Source: an uncultured Caulobacter sp.
GTDB taxonomy: Bacteria > Pseudomonadota > Alphaproteobacteria > Caulobacterales > Caulobacteraceae
Direction of reading: 5' to 3'
Length of the DNA: 32,591 bases
NCBI RefSeq assembly: GCF_937900395.1
Contig: NZ_CALCDX010000248.1
Location: 1-32,591, forward strand
Within the stretch, counting starts at the first letter, position 1, and every line of letters begins with the position of its first letter. Below are positions 23,015 to 29,990 of this stretch, piece after piece. A model generated the notes under the pieces. That model was given only the letters and a program-made list of their open reading frames with translations, was not told the origin of the DNA and made no database searches. The translations under genes were made by a program, and so were the position numbers.

Positions 23015-24214
23015 TCATGACGCATCACCGGGGCGCTGGCGGGGTCGGGGGCTGGGCGGCGGTCTTCGCTCCGCGGAAGGATCCGTCGGCGCGACCCAGG
23101 CCGCGCCGGACTTGCCAAGGTCGTAGCCCAGCTTGAACAGGGCTCGCCGCCCCTCGGCCGCGAAGTCCAGGCCCGAGAAGTCGCCCTGGGCGTCGTCGGG
23201 GATGGCGGTGTAGCGGAACACCCCGCCGTTGCGCCGAACGAAGGCGGCGTTGGCGGTCAGGTTGGTGCGCAGCTGGGCCTTGTTCATGGCGATCCACGAC
23301 CGGCCCAGGATCGACAGGGCGTCGCCCTTGGTGAAGCCGAAACCGCCGTCGATCTGGCCGTTGACGATCACCGAGACCTCGCCGGGCCCGGTGCTGGCCT
23401 GCCCTGGCAGGACCGATAGCAGCAGGGTCTCGGGCGCGACAAAGAACGGCGTGGTGACACTGCCGTCGACATGCATTTCCGAGAACTTGCGGTTGGGGCC
23501 CTCGACCTCGATCAGGCTGGGCGGAAAGACGCCGGGGATGCTGGCCGAGGCGACCAGCACCTCGCGGAACAGCTGCAAGGCGGCCGCGTCGCCGCGCGAA
23601 GCGATCGCCCCCATGTCCCAGATGATGGTCTGCTCGGTGTCGAGATTGGTGGTGGCGATCATCAGCCGCCGGCCCTTGGCGTGCTCGATGGCGATCGCAT
23701 AGAGCAGCGGCGGATCCACATACTTGGCGACCAGATCGCGCAGGGCGTGATTGCGGAAGATGCTGGGCGCGAAGAACAGGTCCAGGCCCCGCTTCTGCAG
23801 GATCCGGTCGGCGGCCTTGCTGGTGTAGGCCTCGGTCAGGCGGCGGTCCCAGTCCTTGCCAAGATAAGCGAAAGGCGCGGTCAGGGCTCCGGTGGAGACG
23901 CCGGTGACGATGTCGAAGTCCGGCCGGTTCCCCGCCTGGGTCCAGCCCACCAGCACGCCCGCGCCATAGGCGCCGTTCGAGCCGCCGCCCGAGATCGCCA
24001 GCACATTGACCTTGCGGCCGGCGGTGTGGCTGTGGACCTCCTGGGCGAACTTCAGGCCCGCGGCGGGATCGGCGGCGCTGAACCGCACGTCGGCCAGGCC
24101 CTGCGGCGCCACGGCGCCGAGATCCTGGGCCGTGAAGGCGTCGCGCGACACCGTCCCGCAGGCCGAAAGCGCCAGCGTGACCAGCAGGGCGGCGAGGACG
24201 CGAAAGCCGCGCAT
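23015..24214 (-). CDS. patatin-like phospholipase lipoprotein
   Basis: A 399-residue lipoprotein: a signal peptide with lipobox LSAC (C19), then a patatin domain. The oxyanion-hole motif GGGSNGAYGAG (76-86) is followed by the nucleophile elbow GVSTG (Ser107), and the catalytic aspartate is probably D250 in HVDGS, completing the Ser-Asp dyad of patatin hydrolases, which cleave acyl esters in lipids. The substitution of DGS for the common DGG is mild. The C terminus is a Pro/Arg-rich, probably disordered tail. The ATG has GGAGA seven bases upstream. As an envelope lipoprotein it could remodel phospholipids or lysophospholipids; the specific substrate is not visible. A Fur-like box lies about 80 bases upstream, between this gene and a divergent small gene. 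Confidence 0.88.
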   Translation of the reverse strand: MRGFRVLAALLVTLALSACGTVSRDAFTAQDLGAVAPQGLADVRFSAADPAAGLKFAQEVHSHTAGRKVNVLAISGGGSNGAYGAGVLVGWTQAGNRPDFDIVTGVSTGALTAPFAYLGKDWDRRLTEAYTSKAADRILQKRGLDLFFAPSIFRNHALRDLVAKYVDPPLLYAIAIEHAKGRRLMIATTNLDTEQTIIWDMGAIASRGDAAALQLFREVLVASASIPGVFPPSLIEVEGPNRKFSEMHVDGSVTTPFFVAPETLLLSVLPGQASTGPGEVSVIVNGQIDGGFGFTKGDALSILGRSWIAMNKAQLRTNLTANAAFVRRNGGVFRYTAIPDDAQGDFSGLDFAAEGRRALFKLGYDLGKSGAAWVAPTDPSAERRPPPSPRPRQRPGDAS

Positions 24215-24294
24215 GGAAAGCGTCTCCGAAGGAACGCCCGATGATTAGCCGCCCCGGCCCCTTAGGGGAATTGCCGCCTTGCCATCGCCAAGAT

Positions 24295-24311
24295 TTGCGA
24301 GTCATTCTCAA
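24295..24311. promoter_or_regulatory. Fur-box-like palindrome
   Basis: The minus strand reads TTGAGAATGACTCGCAA. Against a perfect palindrome TTGAGAAT-N-ATTCTCAA, the second half matches at six of eight positions, and GAGAATnA is the usual Fur-box core. It lies 24 bases upstream of the small gene at 24335 and about 80 bases upstream of the divergent patatin gene, so it could repress either or both when iron is plentiful. Confidence 0.5.
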
Positions 24312-24334
24312 TATCAGCGACAAGGAGTCGAGCC

Positions 24335-24505
24335 ATGGTCTACAGAACGACGGGCGCGAGCGTGCTGGCTTGGATGATGCGCGCGGAAAGGGCCAGGCGC
24401 GTCGAGCCGGATCCGGACCTCTCCTGGCTGCTGCACGGACCGACGGATCTGGAGGTGGTCGAGCGGGACGACGACGAGCCCGCCCGACGGTTGGCGGCGG
24501 AGTAG
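24335..24505 (+). CDS. small 56-residue protein behind a Fur-like box
   Basis: A 56-residue frame with a strong Shine-Dalgarno (AGGAG, seven bases before the ATG). The N-terminal half is basic with a short hydrophobic run (GASVLAWMMRAERARR), and the C-terminal half is acidic (DLEVVERDDDEPARR). No signal peptide or clear membrane segment is visible. It does not resemble HemP, the small hemin-uptake protein sometimes found under Fur. The ribosome-binding site and its position just after the Fur-like box are the evidence that it is expressed. Confidence 0.6.
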   Translation: MVYRTTGASVLAWMMRAERARRVEPDPDLSWLLHGPTDLEVVERDDDEPARRLAAE

Positions 24506-24525
24506 CCGCGCCGAGGCCGCATAGG

Positions 24526-24783
24526 CTAGGTCCGGCGCCTGCGCTCGCAGCCCGCCCACCAGCCGGAAGCCTTGCGCACGACCTCGGTCACCTCGAAGTC
24601 CGCGTCGTGGCAATCGTCGGTGGCCAGAAGCAGCATGTCGCCGCACGCCGGCGCCGGCGCGCCCTCGGAGGCGCGAATGAGGATCGTCCCGTGTTCGCCG
24701 GCCGGGCTGGGCCGAAACCCGTAGGCGAAAGGCCCCAGGCCGGCGGGCAGGTCTGGCCGGGGCGGGATCCGTCGCGGGGCCAT
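24526..24783 (-). CDS. hypothetical protein downstream of the transglutaminase gene
   Basis: An 85-residue protein starting one base after the transglutaminase stop codon, so the two are almost certainly co-transcribed. AAGGTCGG at the end of the upstream gene could serve as ribosome-binding site. Visible features are a central hydrophobic GDMLLLATDD strand and three cysteines (in APACGD, DDCHDA and AGCERR). There is no signal peptide. No family was recognised. The one-base spacing is the main reason to believe in it. Confidence 0.6.
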   Translation of the reverse strand: MAPRRIPPRPDLPAGLGPFAYGFRPSPAGEHGTILIRASEGAPAPACGDMLLLATDDCHDADFEVTEVVRKASGWWAGCERRRRT

Positions 24784-24784
24784 C

Positions 24785-25567
24785 TCAGTCGCCGACCTTG
24801 TCGATCTTGAAGTGCTGCTCGACCAGGGTCGCGCCGCCCATGATGGTCATGAAGGCGATGTCGGCGGCGTCGCGGCCCGTGGCCACCCGAACCAGGCCGT
24901 CGACCGGCGCCCGTCCCGTCGCGTCGATCAGCCGCCACCGCCCGCCGAGATAGACCTCGGCGACCGCGTGCAGATCCGGCGGGTCCAGCCGCCAGGCATA
25001 GGCGCTGACCGCGCGCGCCGGCACGTTGGCGGCCCGGCACAGGGCGATCACCAGGTGGCTGAAGTCGCGGCATACCCCGGCGCGGTCGATGAAGGTGTCG
25101 ATCGCCGTGGTCCCCGAGTGGCTGACGCCGGCCTCGTAGTCCACGTGCTCGGCGATCCAGGCGAGGATCGCGGCCACCTTGCGACCGCCCTTCAGCGTCC
25201 CGAACTCGCGCTCCACGAAGCGCAGCAGGCGATCCGAGGGGCTGTAGCGGCTGGCGCGAAGATAGGCGAGAACCTCGCTGGGCAGGTCGCGGAGCGCCAT
25301 CTCCGGCTCGCCGGCCAGGTCCTGGTTCGCGGGCGTCAGCTTGACGGTGGCGCGATACAGCGCGTTGACCCGGCCGGCGGCGGTAAAGACCGTCCGCCGC
25401 TCTCCCGTCACCGGATCGTCGATCCGCGTCGCCTCGACCGGCGGCCAGAAGGTGAGCGCGTCGGAGAGGACCGCCTGCCCCGGCGAATGGGCGGCCTCCA
25501 CCAGCAGCAGGACCTCGCACGGCCCGGCGAAGTCGTAGGTCAGCGAAGCTTCCACCTCGAAGAGCAT
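24785..25567 (-). CDS. transglutaminase-like cysteine protease-family protein
   Basis: A 260-residue protein. The N-terminal 100 residues form a beta-rich domain common in this class (bacterial transglutaminase-like N-terminal domain). The papain-like core carries the catalytic triad: C166 in RAGVCRDFSHL, H200 in DLHAVAEVYLG and D215 in WRLIDATG. Such enzymes can hydrolyse amide bonds or cross-link, but the bacterial substrate is usually unknown. There is no signal peptide, so it probably acts in the cytoplasm. The start at 25567 gives the family-typical short lead into the first strand. The gene heads a two-gene unit with the 85-residue unknown. Confidence 0.88.
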   Translation of the reverse strand: MLFEVEASLTYDFAGPCEVLLLVEAAHSPGQAVLSDALTFWPPVEATRIDDPVTGERRTVFTAAGRVNALYRATVKLTPANQDLAGEPEMALRDLPSEVLAYLRASRYSPSDRLLRFVEREFGTLKGGRKVAAILAWIAEHVDYEAGVSHSGTTAIDTFIDRAGVCRDFSHLVIALCRAANVPARAVSAYAWRLDPPDLHAVAEVYLGGRWRLIDATGRAPVDGLVRVATGRDAADIAFMTIMGGATLVEQHFKIDKVGD

Positions 25568-25889
25568 GGCCGGTCCTTGGCGTGAACGCCGCCCACGCGA
25601 GGGAGGCCCACATCAACCCTCGACGCGCCTCGCGGTTCAAAGGCGAAAAGGGAAGATAAACTTCGATATAACTATCATTTCAGCCAAAATAGGCGCATGA
25701 TCTTTCAAGAAATCAGCCCAAAATACTCGCCGGAAACCTGCCGCATCGCGGCCTTCGGCAGAATTACCAGACGGATTTCCGCTGTATTTGGCGATTTCAT
25801 TGAAAGAAATTACAGTGCCAGTTCGATCGAATTCCAAGACGCGGCCCGCCAATTTGCCCGGCCGGCTCCAGCGCCTTTTTGAGCGGCTC
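25568..25889. other. gap with an AT-rich patch and no confident gene
   Basis: Positions 25630-25860 are clearly lower in GC than their surroundings. Short frames exist on both strands (about 60-85 codons) but overlap each other, lack Shine-Dalgarno sites and have no recognisable product. The patch probably contains the divergent promoters for the transglutaminase gene and for the downstream small genes, or is a remnant of acquired DNA. Confidence 0.5.
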
Positions 25890-26036
25890 ATGAACGATCG
25901 CGGCGAGCGCTCGCCGCCGCCCGCAAAGCCGCCGACCGCCTTCGCCGCGCGCGCCGACCGACGCTCGCAAGGAGATCAGGGTCGCGCCCTGCGCCTCTGG
26001 ATGGTCGCGCGGCTGCGCGCCGCCCCGGCGACCTGA
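25890..26036 (+). CDS. possible small basic protein (48 residues)
   Basis: The frame encodes 48 residues, starting MNDRGERSPPP and rich in Arg, Ala and Pro, with a basic helix-like end (RALRLWMVARLRAAPAT). Composition resembles short, basic Caulobacterales proteins of unknown function. The ribosome-binding site is weak (GAGCGG). It ends 21 bases before the next gene and points the same way, so it could be the first gene of the small-protein run at 25890-26621, but it may be a chance frame. Confidence 0.35.
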   Translation: MNDRGERSPPPAKPPTAFAARADRRSQGDQGRALRLWMVARLRAAPAT

Positions 26037-26057
26037 GCCGTCCAGAAGGACTTGAAC

Positions 26058-26414
26058 ATGACCGACGACGCGGACACCACCCTTGGCCCCCGGGCGGTTC
26101 CTCCTCCCGAACAAGACCGCGCTCCGGAGCAAGACCTCGGCCCGCCCGCCCTTTCCGACGACGAGCGCCGCACGCTGCGTCAGCTCGAGCGACGGACGCG
26201 GAACGGCCAGTTGGAGGCGGTGAACATTCGCGACGCCCAACAGCTCGCCAAGCTTGGCCTGGCGCGCCACGGCCGCGGCGGCTGGCTGCCAACGCCCGAA
26301 GGGCTCGCCTATCTGAAGGACCAGCCCGGCGGCTCGACAATCGACCAGGACGCGACCTTGTCGCGGCTCACGCCCGACGCTTCCCGCGCGCCGCGCAACC
26401 CCGAGGAAACCTAG
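26058..26414 (+). CDS. hypothetical protein (118 residues)
   Basis: A 118-residue protein with an acidic, Pro-rich N terminus (about 1-35), then a basic helical stretch (DDERRTLRQLERRTRNGQLE) and a likely small helix-turn-helix-shaped region (VNIRDAQQLAKLGLARHGRGGWLPTPEGLAYL) recalling the end of winged-helix folds. DNA binding is possible but unproven. The ATG at 26058 is chosen because AAGGA lies nine bases upstream; a TTG at 26052 is also in frame. The stop codon abuts the next gene's ATG without a gap, so the two form an operon. Confidence 0.65.
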   Translation: MTDDADTTLGPRAVPPPEQDRAPEQDLGPPALSDDERRTLRQLERRTRNGQLEAVNIRDAQQLAKLGLARHGRGGWLPTPEGLAYLKDQPGGSTIDQDATLSRLTPDASRAPRNPEET

Positions 26415-26621
26415 ATGAACAAGCCCAGCGTCAACCGCGTCATGATCACGGTCTGTAGAAACGAAGGCCTGTGGGCGGCCGAGGAAGGCGGCGTGTTCTT
26501 CGGGGCCTCCGTCGAAAAGGACATCGCCAAGGCCTCGGCGGCCAAGCGGGCTCGGGAGCATCTGCAACAGGGCCAAGCTTGCCAGATCAGGGTCTCCGGC
26601 GAACACGGCTTCGCGGTCTGA
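26415..26621 (+). CDS. small DUF2188-like protein
   Basis: A 68-residue protein. The pattern of a short strand (VMITVCRNEGLWAAEEGG), a helix with repeated Lys/Ala (KDIAKASAAKRAREHL) and a final strand ending GEHGFAV resembles the DUF2188 fold, seen in small stress-related proteins. The function is unknown. The ATG follows directly on the previous TAG, and GAGG lies eight bases upstream. A strong hairpin terminator follows the gene. Confidence 0.65.
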   Translation: MNKPSVNRVMITVCRNEGLWAAEEGGVFFGASVEKDIAKASAAKRAREHLQQGQACQIRVSGEHGFAV

Positions 26622-26639
26622 GACCTATCCCCAAACGAA

Positions 26640-26667
26640 AACAGGCCGGCGCACGCGCCGGCCTGTT
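26640..26667. terminator. strong hairpin terminator between convergent genes
   Basis: A perfect 13-bp stem (AACAGGCCGGCGC pairing with GCGCCGGCCTGTT) around a two-base centre, between the DUF2188-like gene and cspA. The A-run before it and the T-containing end serve both strands, so it probably terminates both transcripts. Confidence 0.8.
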
Positions 26668-26705
26668 CCGTTACGGACCCGATGGTCCGTGAAGAGCGTC
26701 GGGGT

Positions 26706-26915
26706 TTAGGCCGACTGCAGCTGACCAGCCGAGGTCTTGCCGCTGCGGCGGTCGACTTCCGGCTCGTAGGACAGCTTTTGGCCTTCGTTCAGGCCGTTCA
26801 TGCCGGCGCGTTCAACGGCCGAGATGTGGACGAAGATGTCCTGGCCGCCGTTGTCCGGCTGAATGAAGCCAAAACCCTTGGCGGAATTGAACCACTTCAC
26901 GGTTCCAGTAGCCAT
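26706..26915 (-). CDS. cold-shock protein (CspA family)
   Basis: A 69-residue cold-shock domain protein, a small OB-fold that binds single-stranded RNA/DNA. RNP1 (KGFGFIQPD) and RNP2 (DIFVHISAV) are both intact, with the usual KWFN start. The start at 26915 (MATGTVKWFN) is chosen because AAGGA is upstream and it matches the family; an in-frame start at 26936 adds seven residues. The upstream 280 bases are unusually long and structured, as in cold-shock genes whose leaders control translation by temperature. Several cold-shock genes usually exist per genome, so the exact paralog name is left open. Confidence 0.93.
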   Translation of the reverse strand: MATGTVKWFNSAKGFGFIQPDNGGQDIFVHISAVERAGMNGLNEGQKLSYEPEVDRRSGKTSAGQLQSA

Positions 26916-27059
26916 GGTGAGTATCCTTGTAGGCATGTGTTCGCCGACCGAAAACGTCCCGGTCGACGATCAAATTTCGTTGGAAGTTCGGAAGGCGCGT
27001 CCGGCGCTCCGGCTCGCGGAGCAAGGAATAGCAGGCCGAGCGGCAGCGAATTCGATGAC

Positions 27060-27103
27060 GTTATTCTGGAGCACTTCCAGGAAATAACAAGGAAAATATT
27101 TTC
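27060..27103 (-). promoter_or_regulatory. structured cspA leader/operator: hairpin and AT palindrome
   Basis: Upstream of cspA, on the minus strand: a perfect 12-base palindrome GAAAATATTTTC (27103-27092), then an 11-bp stem (GTTATT-tc-CTGGA / TCCAG-AATAAC, loop AGTGC, 27088-27060) about 145-170 bases before the ATG. The palindrome may be an operator or promoter core; the hairpin may lie in the 5' leader RNA. Confidence 0.4.
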
Positions 27104-27195
27104 AGACGACTTGGCAGGCCGCGCGGACCCAAGCTGCGCCTCACGCGTTTTCACATCGACACAGCCGTTTTTCGACGTCGAAACAGGAGCCTTCC

Positions 27196-27375
27196 ATGAC
27201 CCTTCTCGAAAAGATCCCCACGCTCCGCGACGCCGAACTGAAAGCCCTGCTCGCCAACGCCCGCCGCCTGGACGTGACCGGCACGCCCGAACAGCGCCGC
27301 GCCGTCGCCGAGGTGATCACGCCTCTGGAGCGCGAGGCTTCGCGCCGTCGTTCGGCGGGACGCGCGGGGCGGTAG
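27196..27375 (+). CDS. small helical protein (59 residues)
   Basis: A 59-residue frame beginning MTLLEKIPTLRDAELKALLANARRL, with AGGAG six bases before the ATG (a strong ribosome-binding site). The sequence is predicted to be mostly two amphipathic helices, ending in an Arg-rich basic tail (LEREASRRRSAGRAGR). No signal or membrane segment is seen. It resembles short conserved alphaproteobacterial proteins of unknown function. It is divergent from cspA; its promoter probably lies in the AT-rich segment at 27080-27180. Confidence 0.65.
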   Translation: MTLLEKIPTLRDAELKALLANARRLDVTGTPEQRRAVAEVITPLEREASRRRSAGRAGR

Positions 27376-27386
27376 GGGGGAATCTC

Positions 27387-27522
27387 TCCTCCCCATTAGG
27401 GGGAGGTGGATCGATGCGAATACGCATCGAGACGGAGGGGGTCCGCGAAGCGGTGCTGAGGTCGCCGCCTCACAGGGCCCCTCCACCGGCGTTCGCCGGT
27501 CCCCCTCCCCCAATGGGGAGGA
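27387..27522. repeat. GGGGGAGG-type intergenic repeat, copy C
   Basis: The arms 27387-27406 and 27503-27522 are inverted copies of TCCTCCCCATT-GGGGGAGG, differing by one base insertion. Internal hairpins include CGATGCG-aata-CGCATCG (27412-27429) and ACCGGCG-tt-CGCCGGT (27485-27500). It lies between the convergent genes at 27196 and pgsA, and shares its half-unit plan with copies at 18923 and 30876. Confidence 0.75.
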
Positions 27523-27528
27523 AGAAAG

Positions 27529-28146
27529 CTAAGCCAGCGCCTTGCGCGCCGCTTCCCAGTACTGGGCGCCGGTGATCAGGGTGACCAGGGTCGCCAGCCA
27601 CAGCAGGCCATGGGCGACCAGGGTGAAGCCGCCGACCACCGACGGCTCTTGCGGCAGGCCGAACGCGCCCCACGAGGCCAGCACCATCTCCGCGCCGATC
27701 GAGATCAGTTGCAGGGTCGTCTTCCACTTGGCCAGCAGGGTCACCGGCAGCTTGACGCCCTTGCCGGCGCCGACCTCGCGCAGGGCGCTGACCGTGAACT
27801 CGCGGAACAGGATCAGGCCGGCCGGCAGCACGACCAGGGGATTGGGGCCCAGGGCCATCAGGCCCAGCAGGGCGCCGCAGACCAGGATCTTGTCGCCGAT
27901 CGGGTCGAGGATCGCGCCCCAGACGCTGACCGCGTCCAGCTTGCGCGCCAGCCAGCCATCGAAGAAGTCGGTCACCGCCGCGATGACGAAGGCGTAGAAC
28001 GCCCAGCGCTCTAGGCGCAGCTGGGCGTCGGCCGTCAGCTGGTCGCTGACCCACGGCACCGCGCCGGCCGCCGCCGCCAGGGCCACGAACATGAACAGCG
28101 CCATCACGAGGCGCGAGCTGGTGAGGATGTTGGGCAGCGATTTCAT
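27529..28146 (-). CDS. pgsA: CDP-diacylglycerol-glycerol-3-phosphate 3-phosphatidyltransferase
   Basis: A 205-residue integral membrane enzyme that makes phosphatidylglycerol phosphate, the committed step to phosphatidylglycerol and cardiolipin. The CDP-alcohol phosphotransferase signature D-G-x2-A-R-x8-G-x3-D-x3-D is present as DFFDGWLARK followed by WGAILDPIGDK. Several transmembrane helices surround it. The ATG at 28146 (MKSLPNILTSSRL) matches the usual PgsA start; an in-frame start at 28269 would add 41 residues with no family resemblance. AGAAG lies nearby as a weak ribosome-binding site. It is transcribed divergently from the HWE kinase gene. Confidence 0.95.
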   Translation of the reverse strand: MKSLPNILTSSRLVMALFMFVALAAAAGAVPWVSDQLTADAQLRLERWAFYAFVIAAVTDFFDGWLARKLDAVSVWGAILDPIGDKILVCGALLGLMALGPNPLVVLPAGLILFREFTVSALREVGAGKGVKLPVTLLAKWKTTLQLISIGAEMVLASWGAFGLPQEPSVVGGFTLVAHGLLWLATLVTLITGAQYWEAARKALA

Positions 28147-28316
28147 GAGCTTCTCATACCGACAAACCCGTGACGGCGATACGGTTCCGCTGCGCGTCGT
28201 CGCGCAAGCCCCTCCCCCGAGAAAACGGCGATTTTTAAGACGCCGTCCGCGACTCGCTTCGATATACAAGCGATGAGGGCGAAGCTGGGCCCTCGCCGAG
28301 GCGGGCGCGCCGACGA

Positions 28317-29990
28317 ATGACGGATCAGGATCGCGGCGATTTGGGCGGCCGCCGACGCGTCAGCACGGTGCGTGGACGGCTGGTGCTCCTGACGGTCAGC
28401 CTGCTGATCCCGGCCATCGTTTCCATGGTGTTGCTGCTGGCGGGCGCGGATCGCGAGTCGCGCGGGCAGCTGTACCAGCAGCTGGTCACCACCGCCCGAG
28501 CGCTGTCGGGCGCCGTCGATCGCCAGGCCGCCGTCGGCGTCGCCGTCGTCGAGACCCTCGCCAGCGACCAGGCCCTGATCAACGGCGACTGGGCCGATTT
28601 CCACCGCCGCGCCCAGCGGGCCATCCAGCGCCGCCCGGGCTGGATCGTGGTGTCCGACCTCGACAATGGCCAGCAGATCCTCAACACGCTGAAGCCGTAC
28701 GGCGCGCTCCTGCCGCGAACGCCGCGCACCGGCGACCTGAGCAGCGCCCTGTTGGCCGGCCGCAGCAAGATTTCGGACCTGCGCGTCGGGACCGTGGCCG
28801 GCAAGCCGGTGATCACGGTCTCCACCCCGATCCTGGTCAAGGGCGAGCCGTATGTCCTGTCGTATGTCGTGGAGTCGGCCTCGTTCACCTCGGTGTTCCG
28901 CCAGCAGCGGGTGCCGGACCGCTGGGTCGCCACCCTGCTGGACAACAATCGCCGGGTCATCGCCCGCTCGCGCCTCAATGAGAAGTTCACCGGCGCCCTG
29001 GCCTCCAAAGACATGGAGGAGAACCTGCGCCATTCGACCGAGGGCGTGAACAAGAGCCTGTCCCTCGAAGGCGTGCCGACCATGGTGGCCTACACCCGCT
29101 CGCCCCAGACCGGCTGGACGCTGGTGGTGGCGATCCCGCGCGACGACCTGGTCAGCACGGTCAACCGCTCGGTCGTGCTGGCCGGCGCGGTGTTCCTGGC
29201 GCTGCTGGTCCTGGGGATCACGTTGTCGCTGCTCTACGCCCGCCGGATCAATGGCGAGATGCGCCGCCTGGTCAGCGACGCCGCCGCGATCGGGCGCGGT
29301 GAAACCCCGCCGCCGTCGAACGCCGACAGCCTGGAGGAGATCGCCGCCGTCCACTCGGCCCTGCGCGAGGCCTCCCGCGAGCTGAAGGCCCGCGAAGAGC
29401 GGCAGGTGGTGATGATCAACGAGCTGAACCACCGCGTGAAGAACACCCTGGCCACCGTCCAGGCCCTGGCCCGCCAGACCTTCCTGAAGACCGACGGCGC
29501 GCCGGTGGATGTCTTCACCGAACGGCTGATCGCCCTGTCCGGCGCCCACGACCTGCTGACCAAGACCGGCTGGCGCGAGGCCGACATGGACCAGCTGGTC
29601 CAGAAAGCCCTGGGCGCGCACGCCGGCCGGGTGCGTCGGGAAGGCCCCGCCGTCGCCCTCGCCCCCCACACGGCCGTCGGGCTTTCCATGGTCTTTCACG
29701 AACTGGCCACCAACAGCGCCAAGTACGGGGCGCTGTCGGTTCCCGGCGGGGTGGTCGAGATCACCTGGCGGCTCGATCCGGTGACCGGCAACCTGGGCTT
29801 CACTTGGCGCGACGTCGGCGGCCCGCCGGTCACGCCCCCCAAGACCCGAGGCTTTGGCACCAGGCTGATCGAGAGCTCGATCCGTCGCGAGCAGAAGGGC
29901 CACGCCCGCTTCGACTTCCGCGCCGAGGGCCTGGTGTTCGAGGCCAGCCTGCCCCTGCCCGAGACGGTGCGCTGGGCCAATCCCTACTGA
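28317..29990 (+). CDS. HWE/HisKA_2-family sensor histidine kinase
   Basis: A 557-residue kinase: TM1 (about residues 22-43), a periplasmic sensor of about 240 residues (double-Cache-like), TM2 (about 284-306), a short linker, then the phosphoacceptor ELNHRVKNTLATVQALA (H372). The N-box FHELATNSAKYGAL (H461) and the following WRDVGGPPV mark the HWE family, typical of alphaproteobacteria. No response regulator lies nearby, so the partner is probably encoded elsewhere; HWE kinases often feed single-domain regulators or the general stress response. Its TGA overlaps the ATG of the next gene (ATGA-type, sharing one base), so the two are co-translated. The signal sensed is unknown. Confidence 0.9.
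   Translation: MTDQDRGDLGGRRRVSTVRGRLVLLTVSLLIPAIVSMVLLLAGADRESRGQLYQQLVTTARALSGAVDRQAAVGVAVVETLASDQALINGDWADFHRRAQRAIQRRPGWIVVSDLDNGQQILNTLKPYGALLPRTPRTGDLSSALLAGRSKISDLRVGTVAGKPVITVSTPILVKGEPYVLSYVVESASFTSVFRQQRVPDRWVATLLDNNRRVIARSRLNEKFTGALASKDMEENLRHSTEGVNKSLSLEGVPTMVAYTRSPQTGWTLVVAIPRDDLVSTVNRSVVLAGAVFLALLVLGITLSLLYARRINGEMRRLVSDAAAIGRGETPPPSNADSLEEIAAVHSALREASRELKAREERQVVMINELNHRVKNTLATVQALARQTFLKTDGAPVDVFTERLIALSGAHDLLTKTGWREADMDQLVQKALGAHAGRVRREGPAVALAPHTAVGLSMVFHELATNSAKYGALSVPGGVVEITWRLDPVTGNLGFTWRDVGGPPVTPPKTRGFGTRLIESSIRREQKGHARFDFRAEGLVFEASLPLPETVRWANPY

Noticed and set aside
24335..24505. HemP, the Fur-controlled small hemin-uptake protein
   Set aside because: Although small and behind a Fur-like box, it lacks the HemP C-terminal strand pattern and motif.
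28184..28188. GGAAC -35 box for a stress promoter upstream of pgsA
   Set aside because: The nearest GGTT lies 15 bases away, off the 16-17 spacing, and lacks the C of CGTT.
28143..29903. Minus-strand open frame opposite the HWE kinase
   Set aside because: It overlaps an intact kinase with all its motifs and has no recognisable product.
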